Positions 1 to 8,192 of a stretch of 64,000 nucleotides of DNA are shown in pieces (position 1 is the stretch's first letter; each line of letters opens with the position of its first letter). Source of the DNA: Bacillota bacterium (lineage in GTDB: Bacteria; Bacillota; Clostridia; Christensenellales; Aristaeellaceae); the NCBI GenBank assembly GCA_023425025.1, contig JAFADG010000043.1, positions 107,307 through 171,306 of the forward strand, read 5' to 3'. Made by a program: the position numbers and the translations under genes. The notes beneath the pieces are model-generated. The model searched no databases. It was not told the origin of the DNA and saw only the letters and a list, made by a program, of their open reading frames with translations.

Positions 1-6
1 GAAGAG

Positions 7-786
7 ATGGATGCATCCCTCATTCATGAGTGTCTACTTTACCTGTATCCTGAATATGAGAAAGGGGAAATGAGTGGCGCAAAAGAATCAAAGGAAAGAA
101 TTCTGAAAGCTGTAGAGGAGGTGAGCAGAGAAAAAGCATTGCATCATAATGATGCAGGACAAGTAAGAAGGGCTAGCCGTTTACGGCCTGCAATGATTCT
201 CCTGTTTGTTCTCATTGGAATCATGCTGCTCGGAACAGCCATCGCTTATGCTCTGGGATATCCCATATGGAATTATGTGTTCCATTGGGGAGATGAACAG
301 GTGCGAATTGATGTAAACGTACAGTCTTTAGGGAACTCCACCGAGCCAATATCACCGATAAAGTATCGTGGGGTGGGTAAGGGAGATGCCTTTGACGATA
401 AGATAAAAGAGTTAGAGTTTAATCTTACCCTTCCACAGTTGCCGGAAGAATACAACCTGACAAATATGGATAGCAGTACCGGTAGCACGCTCAGCAATTT
501 AATCGGACTTTATAATGCCGGCGAGACGGAACTGCATATATTGATCCAAAGAGTTGCTGATGCAAACGCGATGCTTTCAAAGGCCATTGAAAAGGATGGT
601 GCCCATGAAATCATAATAATTTCCGGGACGAGCTACTACCTATTTACAAATATCGATTTTGTTGAGGCGCTCTGGGTGTCTCCTCCCTATATCGTTCAAA
701 TCGGCGGTAATCTCGATAAACAAGAACTTGTAAACCTACTCAATACAATGGACGGAGGTAAATCAAATGAAGAAATCGCTCATTAG
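7..786 (+). CDS. Membrane-anchored DUF4367-type protein, possibly 5'-truncated
   Basis: 259 aa from the first in-frame ATG; the frame is open to the window edge, so the true start may lie outside. Residues 1-60 are polar and helical, residues 61-84 form one membrane segment, and the rest is predicted extracytoplasmic. The C-terminal 110 residues (FNLTLPQLPEEYNL onward, ending in VSPPYIVQIGG) resemble DUF4367, a domain seen in Firmicutes proteins that often sit beside sigma factors in an anti-sigma-like layout. Its end overlaps the next gene by 20 bp, suggesting coupled translation. An anti-sigma role is inference; no sigma factor is visible in the window. Confidence 0.6.
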   Translation: MDASLIHECLLYLYPEYEKGEMSGAKESKERILKAVEEVSREKALHHNDAGQVRRASRLRPAMILLFVLIGIMLLGTAIAYALGYPIWNYVFHWGDEQVRIDVNVQSLGNSTEPISPIKYRGVGKGDAFDDKIKELEFNLTLPQLPEEYNLTNMDSSTGSTLSNLIGLYNAGETELHILIQRVADANAMLSKAIEKDGAHEIIIISGTSYYLFTNIDFVEALWVSPPYIVQIGGNLDKQELVNLLNTMDGGKSNEEIAH

Positions 787-1174
787 CATGGTACTCTGCT
801 TCATCTTCGTGTGCTTTACAGCCGGAGCCCTGGCTATAGAGTTTCAGCCGTATGCTAGCGATCTTATCATGTCCTGCGATGTCTCAATAAGCAAAAGTGG
901 TACTGCCATCACTGCTGAAGCAAGCATAACGACCCGGACAACCGCTGATAAATTAGGGTTTAGCTACATACGGATTCAGGAAAAACGCGGTTCTTCATGG
1001 GTCACAGTAAAAAGTGTGACCGACAAATATAAAACCAATGGCATAACTCATATCTATGAAATAAGTTATACAGGTATTGCCGGGAATGAGTATCGTGCTA
1101 CAGCGGGATTTTACGCTGAAGACGCCGGCGAATCTGAAAGCCGTAGTGGAACCTCAGCAACCTGTGTCATTTAG
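767..1174 (+). CDS. Small secreted protein, DUF6147-like
   Basis: 135 aa with a clear signal peptide: MKK, a hydrophobic stretch to about residue 20, and a likely cleavage after AGALA. The mature part is rich in Thr, Ser and short beta-like segments (TAEASITTRTTADKLGFSYI, then RIQEKRGSSW) and has two cysteines, near the start and at the C-terminus. This resembles small exported Clostridia proteins annotated DUF6147; I recognise the look, not a function. It starts inside the end of the upstream membrane-protein gene, with GGAGG 9-13 nt before its ATG, so the two are probably co-translated. A hairpin terminator follows. Confidence 0.6.
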   Translation: MKKSLISMVLCFIFVCFTAGALAIEFQPYASDLIMSCDVSISKSGTAITAEASITTRTTADKLGFSYIRIQEKRGSSWVTVKSVTDKYKTNGITHIYEISYTGIAGNEYRATAGFYAEDAGESESRSGTSATCVI

Positions 1175-1189
1175 CATCTCATGATAAAC

Positions 1190-1236
1190 GAAAAAAGCGG
1201 GTAGCCTTGCCCCAACCGCAAAGCTACCCGCTTTTT
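1190..1236. terminator. Bidirectional terminator between convergent genes
   Basis: AAAAAAGCGGGTAGC pairs with GCTACCCGCTTTTTT around a 17-nt loop. It has a T-run on both strands, so it can end both the small secreted-protein gene and the convergent integrase gene. Confidence 0.9.
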
Positions 1237-1246
1237 CTCTATATAT

Positions 1247-2500
1247 TTATGCCCCAACCGCCTGGCGGAGGGTATCGTCAATATTTCCTTCAAAGAAGTG
1301 AATGTACCTGTTGTAGGTGATCTCTACGCTGGCGTGCCCCAGCAGTTTTGAGATGACCTTCACCTCCACACCCCGGGCATACAGGTTGCTGGCAAAAGAA
1401 TGCCGAAGTGCGTGCAGGCCGCGGCGCTCCACGCCGGCCGCTTTGCAAGCATTCGCCATAGTGGTCAGCAGATGCCGATAGCCGACATGCTCCCCGCTTT
1501 GGGTAGCAAACACATAGGGGCAGCCAATAACCTGCTGTGCCTTTAGGTGCCGGATCGCTTCCATGGCTTTGCTGTTCAGGGGGATGGTCCGCTTACCGGC
1601 TTCTGTTTTTGTGGTCCGCTGGACAATGTTCTTTCCATCCACCCGGACCAGGTTCTTGTTTACTTTTAGTGACCGCTTCTCCTCGTCGATGTCGCACCAC
1701 TCCAGCGCCAGCGCTTCGCCGGCTCGGAGCCCAGTCTCCAAAATAAGAACAGCTCCCCATCCATAACGGAAGCGGAGCTTGTTGCCTTTCTGTTCGGTGA
1801 AGGCGGCCACCAGTTTTTCTTGTTCATCCTTCTCGTAAGGGTAGATCACCTTGGTGTTATGAGTCATAGGCGGCATCTGCACGCCATGTACCGGGTTTCT
1901 TTGGATCACATCTGTGAGCATGGCATGCTCCAGGACCTGACTCAGCATTAGCTTTTGTTTTTTGATGGTGGAGGCGCTCAGTTCCTCCTCCAGACGGTTG
2001 ATGTACTCCTGAATATGCTCCAGCTTTATTTCTCTAACATCCATGTGTGCCAGTTCATCCTTACAAAGAAGCTGCAGGCAGAACCGGTATCTGACGTAAG
2101 AACTGGGGCGAACCTTGCCTTGCTTGTACTTTTCCAGCCAGTTCAGCATGTAGTTGGCCAGCAGCAAACCTTCTTCGCTCGCCGTAGATACTGAAGGAGA
2201 TTCCTGTTGGAGAGGAGCCTTTTTCTTCCCCTCGTTTCGTGGCTGCCCACGTTTTGGGTTGGCATCTATTTGGGTGTTAAGGGTAAATTCCAAATCTCGA
2301 AAGCGTTCAAGTACTTCAATCTCTGTATTGCAGGTAATGAATTTCCGCTTCCCATCCAGATCCCTATACCCCGCTTGATACCTGCCGTCAGAGCGTTCGG
2401 TAATTTTCCCAAGCTTCAAATGGATAATTGTCACTGCTTTCTCTCCCTTAGTTTTGCTGCCATCCTGAGAACCAGTGACATGGTAAATCGTTCTGATCAC
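1247..2500 (-). CDS. Tyrosine recombinase / integrase (Tn916 type)
   Basis: 417 aa. The N-terminal part has an arm-binding-like segment (DGRYQAGYRDLDGKRKF, about 38-54), then a core-binding SAM-like domain (about 112-205) and a catalytic domain (about 220-400). All expected catalytic residues are present: Arg259 in ETGLRAGEAL, Lys in TKTEAGKR near 298, His363 and Arg366 in HALRHSF, His389 in LLGHA and the nucleophile Tyr399 in NRYIH. This is the domain order of integrases from Tn916-like conjugative elements and temperate phages. The gene is intact, but no other mobility gene adjoins it apart from the endolysin-like relic just upstream. It probably belongs to a decayed element. Confidence 0.92.
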   Translation of the reverse strand: MIRTIYHVTGSQDGSKTKGEKAVTIIHLKLGKITERSDGRYQAGYRDLDGKRKFITCNTEIEVLERFRDLEFTLNTQIDANPKRGQPRNEGKKKAPLQQESPSVSTASEEGLLLANYMLNWLEKYKQGKVRPSSYVRYRFCLQLLCKDELAHMDVREIKLEHIQEYINRLEEELSASTIKKQKLMLSQVLEHAMLTDVIQRNPVHGVQMPPMTHNTKVIYPYEKDEQEKLVAAFTEQKGNKLRFRYGWGAVLILETGLRAGEALALEWCDIDEEKRSLKVNKNLVRVDGKNIVQRTTKTEAGKRTIPLNSKAMEAIRHLKAQQVIGCPYVFATQSGEHVGYRHLLTTMANACKAAGVERRGLHALRHSFASNLYARGVEVKVISKLLGHASVEITYNRYIHFFEGNIDDTLRQAVGA

Positions 2501-2549
2501 ATTATCAACTCCTTATTAAACATAACGAATACTAATAGGAAGAGAAAGA

Positions 2550-2594
2550 TTCGGCCGGGATTTGTTTCGTATACACAAGCAAATTCCGGCCGAA
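2550..2594. repeat. 15-bp inverted repeat upstream of the integrase
   Basis: TTCGGCCGGGATTTG at 2550-2564 and CAAATTCCGGCCGAA at 2580-2594 match at 14 of 15 positions around a 15-nt spacer. There is no T-run on either side, so it does not look like a terminator. It lies between the integrase start and the endolysin-like relic, where an operator or recombinase site could sit. Confidence 0.6.
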
Positions 2595-2635
2595 ATGATT
2601 GGCTAATTTGCGAATATGGAGGCACCCCTATTTGT

Positions 2636-2791
2636 CTATTGTGCCAATGATCCCCGTGTGACTGGCCCAACAGCACCATCCACCGTGATGCTTGCGCTTT
2701 GCTGGAAAGCCTTTACCGCTGCGACGGTTTTGGGGCCATAAATACCATCAGCATTGCCTGGGTCAAAGCCCAGTTGTACAAGGAAAAGCAA
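2636..2791 (-). pseudogene. Relic of a peptidoglycan-binding (endolysin-like) domain
   Basis: Read on the minus strand this segment gives LVQLGFDPGNADGIYGPKTV, then AAVKAFQQSASITVDGAVGP, then VTRGSLAQ and a stop. That is a near-canonical PG_binding_1 repeat, the cell-wall-binding domain at the C-terminus of many phage endolysins and amidases. The reading frame runs into the flavin reductase coding region with no start or enzymatic domain, so only the 3' end of a gene survives. Next to an integrase, it is best read as the scar of a prophage or integrative element. Confidence 0.75.
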
Positions 2792-3331
2792 ATGAGCAAG
2801 AAAGTATTGGTGTTGTCGGCAAGCCCAAGAAAGGGCGGTAACTCAGATACGCTGTGCGATGAATTCATTCGCGGGGCGACAGAGACCGGGAACGAGGCGG
2901 AGAAGGTCTTTCTCCGGGACAGAGAGTTGAATTACTGCACGGGCTGCGGCATATGCAGCAGCACGCACCAATGCGTACTGAAGGATGATATGGCGGAGAT
3001 CCTAAACAAGATGGTCGATGCCGATGTGATTGTCATGGCAACGCCGGTCTACTTTTATACCATGGACGGGCAGATGAAGACGCTGATCGATCGCACGGTG
3101 CCCCGGTATACAGAAATCTCCGGCAAAGATTTTTACTTTATCATGACGGCCGCCGATACAGATCAGTCCATGATGGAGCGCACTTTGGAAGGTTTCAGAG
3201 GCTTCACGGAAGACTGCCTTGAGAATGCACACGAGAAAGGCAGTCTCTATGGCACCGGCGTATGGCAGAAGGGAGATATCCAACGATCACCCGTACTGCT
3301 GAAAGCCTATGAAATGGGGAAACGAGTGTAG
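2792..3331 (+). CDS. NADPH-dependent FMN reductase / flavodoxin-like iron-sulfur flavoprotein
   Basis: 179 aa from the ATG preceded by AAGGAAAAG; longer in-frame starts would read back through the endolysin relic. MSKKVLVLSASPRKGGNSDT is the flavodoxin-like first strand and FMN-phosphate loop. CTGCGICSSTHQCVLKDDM (about 48-66) is the cysteine cluster of this reductase group, and ATPVYFYTMDGQMKTLIDR is the usual middle motif. These proteins move electrons from NAD(P)H through FMN to quinones or other acceptors in the cytosol. The MerR regulator follows within 62 bp and the two genes probably form one unit. The substrate is not known. Confidence 0.85.
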   Translation: MSKKVLVLSASPRKGGNSDTLCDEFIRGATETGNEAEKVFLRDRELNYCTGCGICSSTHQCVLKDDMAEILNKMVDADVIVMATPVYFYTMDGQMKTLIDRTVPRYTEISGKDFYFIMTAADTDQSMMERTLEGFRGFTEDCLENAHEKGSLYGTGVWQKGDIQRSPVLLKAYEMGKRV

Positions 3332-3392
3332 CGGCAACTTGATCGCGGACCTGCGGCGAGAGACTGTAGTTCTGAGAAAAGAAGGCGATCGC

Positions 3393-3779
3393 ATGACCAT
3401 TACCGAGGTGGCTGAAAAGTTTGGACTGACGGCGGATACATTGCGCTATTACGAGCGTATAGGCTTGATTCCCAAAGTGATGCGTACCAGCGGAGGTATC
3501 CGCGATTACGCCGAGGGTGACCTAAAATGGGTGGAGTTCATCAAGTGTATGCGCAGCGCAGGCGTATCTATCGAGGCGCTGGTGGAATATGTATCACTTT
3601 TTCAAATAGGAAGCGAATCGATCCAGACACGAAAGGCAATCCTGATTGAACAGCGCCAGCAGATCTCCGATCGCATCGCGGAACTTCAAGCCGCCCTTGC
3701 CCGACTTGACCGGAAGCTTGACGGCTATGAAGAGCGAATGCTAAATCTCGAACGGAGCTTTTATCAAGAGCCAGATTGA
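3393..3779 (+). CDS. MerR-family transcriptional regulator
   Basis: 128 aa from the ATG after GAGAAAAGAAGG. The N-terminal winged helix-turn-helix is classic: TITEVAEKFGLTADTLRYYE, then RIGLIP (residues 2-27), followed by the second wing and a long dimerisation helix (about 75-118). It lacks the cysteine pattern of metal-sensing MerR proteins, so it belongs with redox- or small-molecule-responsive members that often lie beside an oxidoreductase they control. It follows the FMN reductase gene in the same direction. Confidence 0.9.
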   Translation: MTITEVAEKFGLTADTLRYYERIGLIPKVMRTSGGIRDYAEGDLKWVEFIKCMRSAGVSIEALVEYVSLFQIGSESIQTRKAILIEQRQQISDRIAELQAALARLDRKLDGYEERMLNLERSFYQEPD

Positions 3780-3786
3780 CCGGAAT

Positions 3787-3848
3787 GAAGCAACCAACGC
3801 GGTCCGAACCCCAAAGGTTTGGAGAACAGTGGTTGCTTCTTATTTTGC
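3787..3848 (+). terminator. Terminator-like long stem-loop after the merR gene
   Basis: Outer arms GAAGCAACCA (3787-3796) and TGGTTGCTTC (3830-3839) enclose an inner stem CCGAACC/GGTTTGG, followed by TTATTTTG. The position just after the merR stop makes a factor-independent terminator likely. Confidence 0.65.
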
Positions 3849-4105
3849 TCGCACATTCAGTTTTATTTGTATTACCTTTTGCGTCATTACACATTACTGC
3901 CGCTTTCTTCGGGCCTGCGGACGTGCTTTATTTACTCGGGAGACTGGCATCTGCGGAGGATTGTCACCGGACCACTTTCCGGGGAATATCTCATCGCGGC
4001 GCAAAATCGGACATTGAATCCTGGTTGAAGCAAATTGGTAGCTTGTAGTCTGCCATGGTTATTCTCTGATGGCACATTCTGACTTCTTGCTCCTACATAA
4101 TGATG
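3849..4105. other. Intergenic stretch without a recognised gene
   Basis: Short open frames exist but none has a ribosome site or recognisable motif, and the longest begins inside the merR terminator. The far end carries an imperfect dyad (CACACCCCG at 4106-4114, CGGGGTGTG at 4133-4141) that overlaps the stop of the DUF421 gene. Confidence 0.5.
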
Positions 4106-4114
4106 CACACCCCG

Positions 4115-4819
4115 CTACACCAATGATGAAGCCGGGGTGTGGTAACCCTTTAGATGGACTGTCAGCACGCCTGCCTGATCTACGCAGGCAAGCAAGACAT
4201 CGGAAGGGTTTGAAATGTTTTGTTGCTGCAACTCCTGATTAAGCCATGCTTCATCCCGCTGGAGAATGCTTAGGTGATGGTGCAAAATCTTACCGTCGAG
4301 GATCACATTCACGCACAGGCCCTTTGCATCCACTGCCAACTTCATGTCCTCGGGTGTAATGGGACTTTTCTCAGATTTTAGCAGGACGCTTAACCCTCCG
4401 TTTGTTTCAAGAATCGCCGCTTCCACATCCGCAAGGTTAAATACCCCCTGCTGTCTGCATTCCTCCAGCAAGTCGTTGATCGTCAGCTTGGTACTTTTGA
4501 GCCCGCATTCAACGATATTCCCCTTCTCAACTACTACGATGGGCATGCCGTCCAGCAGTTTTCGGCCGGCAAAGCTCTTGGCGCTGATCCATGACAGCGC
4601 CAGCGAGAGCAGAGCGAATGTGAGTGCTCCAACCAAAGCTTCCAATAAGCCAATGGATGGATCCACTGCGCATTGAGAAGCTATGGATCCAATAGAAATG
4701 CCGATCACATAATCAAAGAATGTCAACTGCGCGATCTGCTTTTTACCCAAGATCCTGGCGAGCAGGAACAGAACGCTAAAGGAGAGCAGTGAGCGGAATA
4801 TAGTTGATAGAATTGGCAC
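4115..4819 (-). CDS. DUF421-family membrane protein (YetF/YcaP type)
   Basis: 234 aa from a GTG placed 7 nt after GGAGG; this start gives the usual family length of 220-240 aa. It opens with VPILSTIFRSLLSFSVLFLL, has about three membrane helices within the first 90 residues (including the family motif GISIGSIASQCAVDPSIG), and then a soluble domain with the duplicated DUF421 fold (LLDGMPIVVVEKGNIVECGL, and TINDLLEECRQQGVFNLADV). DUF421 proteins are widespread in Firmicutes and several are linked to sporulation or stress; a molecular function is not established. It is transcribed alone, divergent from queH. Confidence 0.88.
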   Translation of the reverse strand: MPILSTIFRSLLSFSVLFLLARILGKKQIAQLTFFDYVIGISIGSIASQCAVDPSIGLLEALVGALTFALLSLALSWISAKSFAGRKLLDGMPIVVVEKGNIVECGLKSTKLTINDLLEECRQQGVFNLADVEAAILETNGGLSVLLKSEKSPITPEDMKLAVDAKGLCVNVILDGKILHHHLSILQRDEAWLNQELQQQNISNPSDVLLACVDQAGVLTVHLKGYHTPASSLV

Positions 4820-5040
4820 TATAAAGCCTCCATCCTCCCCATTTCGAAAAGTATGCCCATGTATCAAGTTTTTCATAATATATAGCCACGTTCCCTGAAA
4901 TAATGGCAGCTCCCGGCGTTGTATTGCCGGAATTCGGACCAAAGATATATGCAGGTAGGAAGTTCATTTGAAGTGTGATAAAATATCTCAAGTGGATATT
5001 CCAAGTTCAATGGATTTCAAGTATGGTTGGAGGGCTGCTG

Positions 5041-5580
5041 ATGAAAACACTGATGCATGCATGCTGCGCGCCATGCTCGATCCGATGCGTGGAAAGCTTG
5101 CGTGCAGAAGCTATCGAGCCGGTTTTGTTTTGGCATAATCCCAACATTCACCCGTTCACAGAATACCAAAGCAGAAAAGAAGCCCTCATTCAATTTGCAA
5201 AAGAGAAGAATTTGCAATTGATCTTAAAGGATACATATGGTTTGCGATATTTTATCGAGCAAGTTTATCCTGACTTTGATAAGCGGTGCGGTTATTGTTA
5301 CCATATGCGCATGGAGGAGGCTGCAAAATACGCGTTGGAGCACGGGTTTGATAGCTTTACCACCACCCTTTTGATCAGCCCCTATCAGAATCATGATCTG
5401 ATTATTCAGACAGCACAAGCGCTGGCGGAAGAGTACCATATATCCTTCTTGTATCGGGATTTTCGCCCTTTGTTCCGGGAGGGGCAGAAGGCGGCTAAGG
5501 AAATGGGGCTGTATATGCAAAAATACTGCGGCTGCATTTTCAGCGAGGAAGAACGGTATCAGAAGCAAAAAGGCTGTTGA
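5041..5580 (+). CDS. queH: Epoxyqueuosine reductase QueH
   Basis: 179 aa, starting at MKTLMHACCAPCS behind a GGAGG site. QueH (former DUF208) reduces epoxyqueuosine to queuosine in tRNA, replacing QueG in many anaerobes. The family's metal-ligand cysteines are all visible: HACCAPCS (Cys8, Cys9, Cys12), CGYCYHMRM in the middle (about 83-91) and YCGC near the C-terminus. TTTLLISPYQNHD is another conserved block. Length is normal. No other queuosine gene is nearby. Confidence 0.93.
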   Translation: MKTLMHACCAPCSIRCVESLRAEAIEPVLFWHNPNIHPFTEYQSRKEALIQFAKEKNLQLILKDTYGLRYFIEQVYPDFDKRCGYCYHMRMEEAAKYALEHGFDSFTTTLLISPYQNHDLIIQTAQALAEEYHISFLYRDFRPLFREGQKAAKEMGLYMQKYCGCIFSEEERYQKQKGC

Positions 5581-5604
5581 CAGTCGAATTGAAGGAGAAA
5601 AGCG

Positions 5605-6519
5605 ATGACACTACAAAAGCTGCGCTATCTGATAGAGATCGTGAATTGCGGTTCCATGAATGAGGCGGCCAAGCGCCTGTTCATCACCCAGCCCAGCCTT
5701 TCCGGGGCGGTAAAAGAGTTGGAGGAGCAGGTGGGTTTTGATATTTTTTTGCGTACCAACAAGGGCGTGGTTCTCTCTCCGGACGGGGCTGAGTTTTTAG
5801 GCTATGCCCGCCAAATTGTGGAGCAGGCCGACCTGATGGAGCAGCGATATTTCCATGCACAACCCAGCCGGCAGCGCTTTTCCGTTTCGACTCAGCACTA
5901 CGCCTTCGCAGTCAAAGCCTTTGTGAATCTGGTCCGGGAGCACGGTGCGTTGGAGTATGAATTTTCTTTCCGGGATGCAAGGACATATGAAATCCTGGAG
6001 GATGTCCGCAACCTGCGCAGCGAGATTGGAATTCTGTATCTGAATGATTTCAATTCCAAGGTGATAAACCACCTGCTGGAGCAATACGGTCTTGCCTTTC
6101 ATCCTTTATTTGTGGCTATGCCTCACATTTTTGTCAGCGCTCAAAACCCGTTGGCACAAAAGAGCGCGGTAACTCTTCATGACCTAGATGAATATCCCTG
6201 CCTCTCCTTTGAGCAGGGAGAGCACAATTCCTTTTACTATGCCGAGGAAATCTTAAGCACGCTGCCCCACGGGAAAAGCATCAAGGTCTCCGACCGTGCC
6301 ACTATTTTCAATCTGATGATCGGCCTGAACGGTTACACCATCTCTACCGGCGTCATCAACGCCGACTTGAACGGAGAAGGGATCGTGGCCGTGCCGCTTA
6401 AAGTGGAGGAGACTATTACCGTAGGATGGATCGCTCATAAAAAGGTGACGCTGTCCAGGTTGGCGGAGCTGTTTGTAAGTAAGCTTCAGGAATCCGTAAA
6501 GGACGCCTCGCAGATATAA
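5605..6519 (+). CDS. LysR-family transcriptional regulator
   Basis: 304 aa from an ATG after GAAGGAGAAAAGCG. The N-terminal helix-turn-helix is typical (MTLQKLRYLIEIVNCGSMNE and ITQPSLSGAVKELEEQVG, residues 1-60), followed by the linker helix and a two-lobed effector-binding domain (about 90-295). It resembles CynR/CysB-like members. It starts 24 bp after queH and could be co-transcribed with it, although LysR regulators usually act on a divergent neighbour; none is present here. Target and effector are unknown. Confidence 0.9.
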   Translation: MTLQKLRYLIEIVNCGSMNEAAKRLFITQPSLSGAVKELEEQVGFDIFLRTNKGVVLSPDGAEFLGYARQIVEQADLMEQRYFHAQPSRQRFSVSTQHYAFAVKAFVNLVREHGALEYEFSFRDARTYEILEDVRNLRSEIGILYLNDFNSKVINHLLEQYGLAFHPLFVAMPHIFVSAQNPLAQKSAVTLHDLDEYPCLSFEQGEHNSFYYAEEILSTLPHGKSIKVSDRATIFNLMIGLNGYTISTGVINADLNGEGIVAVPLKVEETITVGWIAHKKVTLSRLAELFVSKLQESVKDASQI

Positions 6520-6673
6520 GAAAAACTATATCAAACAAATTATTAACGCGATCATTCAATAACATATGAATATGATATGATCCCTCAAAAGGAGTAATAA
6601 TTTGTAAGCAATGCATTTGAAAACGCTAGGCAAAGTGGAAATGATGTGCGTGTTGGAAGAAAGGTGGAACTGA

Positions 6674-7168
6674 ATGGAGAGGCAGCTTACTCAAGTCATT
6701 TTGGAGCAGACCGAAATTTTGCTGCATAACGTGAATACTACACTCCAAACATGCGATCTGGATTTTGTCCTGTGTGAGATGCCTGTCTGGAAGCATTTGT
6801 ATCATGCCCTTCATTCCCTGGATCGGTGGTTCATTAACCCGCAGCGGTATGACGAGCCGCCTTTTCATGAACAGGACCTGAACTCTTTGGATATCCCAAG
6901 CGAAAGAACGCTGTCCCGGGAAGAGCTGGCCGCGTATTATCATCAAATCAGGCAGAAGATTCAGCAATACCTGAACGGGTTGACAGACGATATGCTCTAT
7001 GAAAAGCCCGAGGGTTGCAAACATACCCGGATGGCGCTTATCCTGGGGCAATACCGGCATTTATACTGCCACATCGGGAACATTAATTGCACCACCATCC
7101 TGCGCACAGGCAAATGGCCGAGGGTTGTGGGGCTGGAGGGGGATTTGACCGCAGGATTGTATGAATAG
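6674..7168 (+). CDS. DinB-family (four-helix, putative metal-dependent) protein
   Basis: 164 aa. It has the DinB-like helical bundle with spaced histidines: a first helix ending in WKHLYHALHSLDRWF (about 38-52) and a later helix with LGQYRHLYCHIGN (about 121-133). These His residues are the usual metal-binding set. Family members include thiol transferases (bacillithiol or mycothiol S-transferases) and many uncharacterised proteins; nothing here decides between them. It follows the lysR gene after a 150-bp gap. Confidence 0.75.
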   Translation: MERQLTQVILEQTEILLHNVNTTLQTCDLDFVLCEMPVWKHLYHALHSLDRWFINPQRYDEPPFHEQDLNSLDIPSERTLSREELAAYYHQIRQKIQQYLNGLTDDMLYEKPEGCKHTRMALILGQYRHLYCHIGNINCTTILRTGKWPRVVGLEGDLTAGLYE

Positions 7169-7252
7169 CGTCATGCGCTTTTATGGCTTGCGGCACATGT
7201 TATCCTGACGGAAGGCACAGCATAGCTTTTGCATAGGAGGGGATAAGCGCGG

Positions 7253-8110
7253 ATGGAGCTTAAAAAGTATCATGGATTGGGCAACGCATACTTGGTCTAC
7301 GATCCCCAAAAGAACGAAATGGCCTTGAATCAGGAACGAATCAAGCTGATCTGTGACAGAAACTTTGGCGTTGGATCAGACGGCATCTTATTCGGCCCCC
7401 TGCTTGGTCATGAAAAAATTGCGATGCGGATCTACAATCCGGATGGAAGCGAGGCAGAAAAGAGCGGGAACGGTGTTCGCATATTTGCCAAGTATTTACG
7501 GGATGCCGCTTATGTGCACGAGAGGGCTTGCACGCTGACCACGCTGGGCGGGGAGGTTGAGGTCCAATATTTGAACGAGCAGGGAGATTTGTCAAAGGTT
7601 CTCATGGGCAGGTCCACGTATCAAAGCAGCCAGATACCGGTATCGGGAAAAGACAGGCAGGTGATTAACGAGCCCATGGTGTTTGACGGTCAAAGCTATC
7701 AAGTCACCTGCCTGTCCATCGGCAATCCCCATTGCGTGATCCCCATGGAAGAGGTCACGAAGGAAAAGGCCTGTGAACTGGGCAAGCATGTGGAACGTTC
7801 GGCGCATTTTCCCAACAGGATCAATATGCAGCTTTTGAAGGTTCTGGACAGGCACAATATCCGAATCGAAATATTCGAAAGAGGCGCGGGATATACCCTG
7901 GCCTCCGGCAGCAGCAGTTGTGCCGCGGCGAGCGCGGCGCATAAGCTTGGGCTGGTGGACAGCTCGGTCACAGTGCACATGCCGGGCGGCACATTGGAAA
8001 TAGAAATACTTCCCGATGAATCGGTTTACATGACCGGAAAAGTCGTCCATGTCGGAGCGGTCGCCTTATCTCCGGAGTTTGTAAGGGAGTTATGTTCGCT
8101 GGGAGAATAG
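7253..8110 (+). CDS. dapF: DapF-like epimerase with serine at both catalytic cysteine positions
   Basis: 285 aa, the usual diaminopimelate epimerase length, with both halves of the double hot-dog fold. KYHGLGNAYLVYD at the start and GVGSDGILFGP near residue 40 are family motifs. The two catalytic segments differ from canonical DapF: NPDGSEAEKSGNGVR has Ser71 where the acid/base Cys of the CGNG motif belongs, and ERGAGYTLASGSSSC has Ser218 where the second Cys of ACGTG belongs. It may have another substrate or mechanism, or be a divergent racemase. It lies 82 bp before rpiA. Confidence 0.8.
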   Translation: MELKKYHGLGNAYLVYDPQKNEMALNQERIKLICDRNFGVGSDGILFGPLLGHEKIAMRIYNPDGSEAEKSGNGVRIFAKYLRDAAYVHERACTLTTLGGEVEVQYLNEQGDLSKVLMGRSTYQSSQIPVSGKDRQVINEPMVFDGQSYQVTCLSIGNPHCVIPMEEVTKEKACELGKHVERSAHFPNRINMQLLKVLDRHNIRIEIFERGAGYTLASGSSSCAAASAAHKLGLVDSSVTVHMPGGTLEIEILPDESVYMTGKVVHVGAVALSPEFVRELCSLGE

Positions 8111-8192
8111 GCACAGGGCCTGCCTAAACACCGCATGTAAAAACGGCATCAGGACTCTTTTAAGCATACAGCGGATAAAAGGAGTGAACAAA

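Noticed and set aside
3776..4048. Open frame of 90 codons after the merR gene
   Set aside because: It begins inside the merR terminator, has no ribosome site, and none of three overlapping frames shows a recognisable motif.
4106..4141. Terminator for the DUF421 gene
   Set aside because: The dyad overlaps the stop codon and is not followed by a T-run, so it is only a weak candidate.
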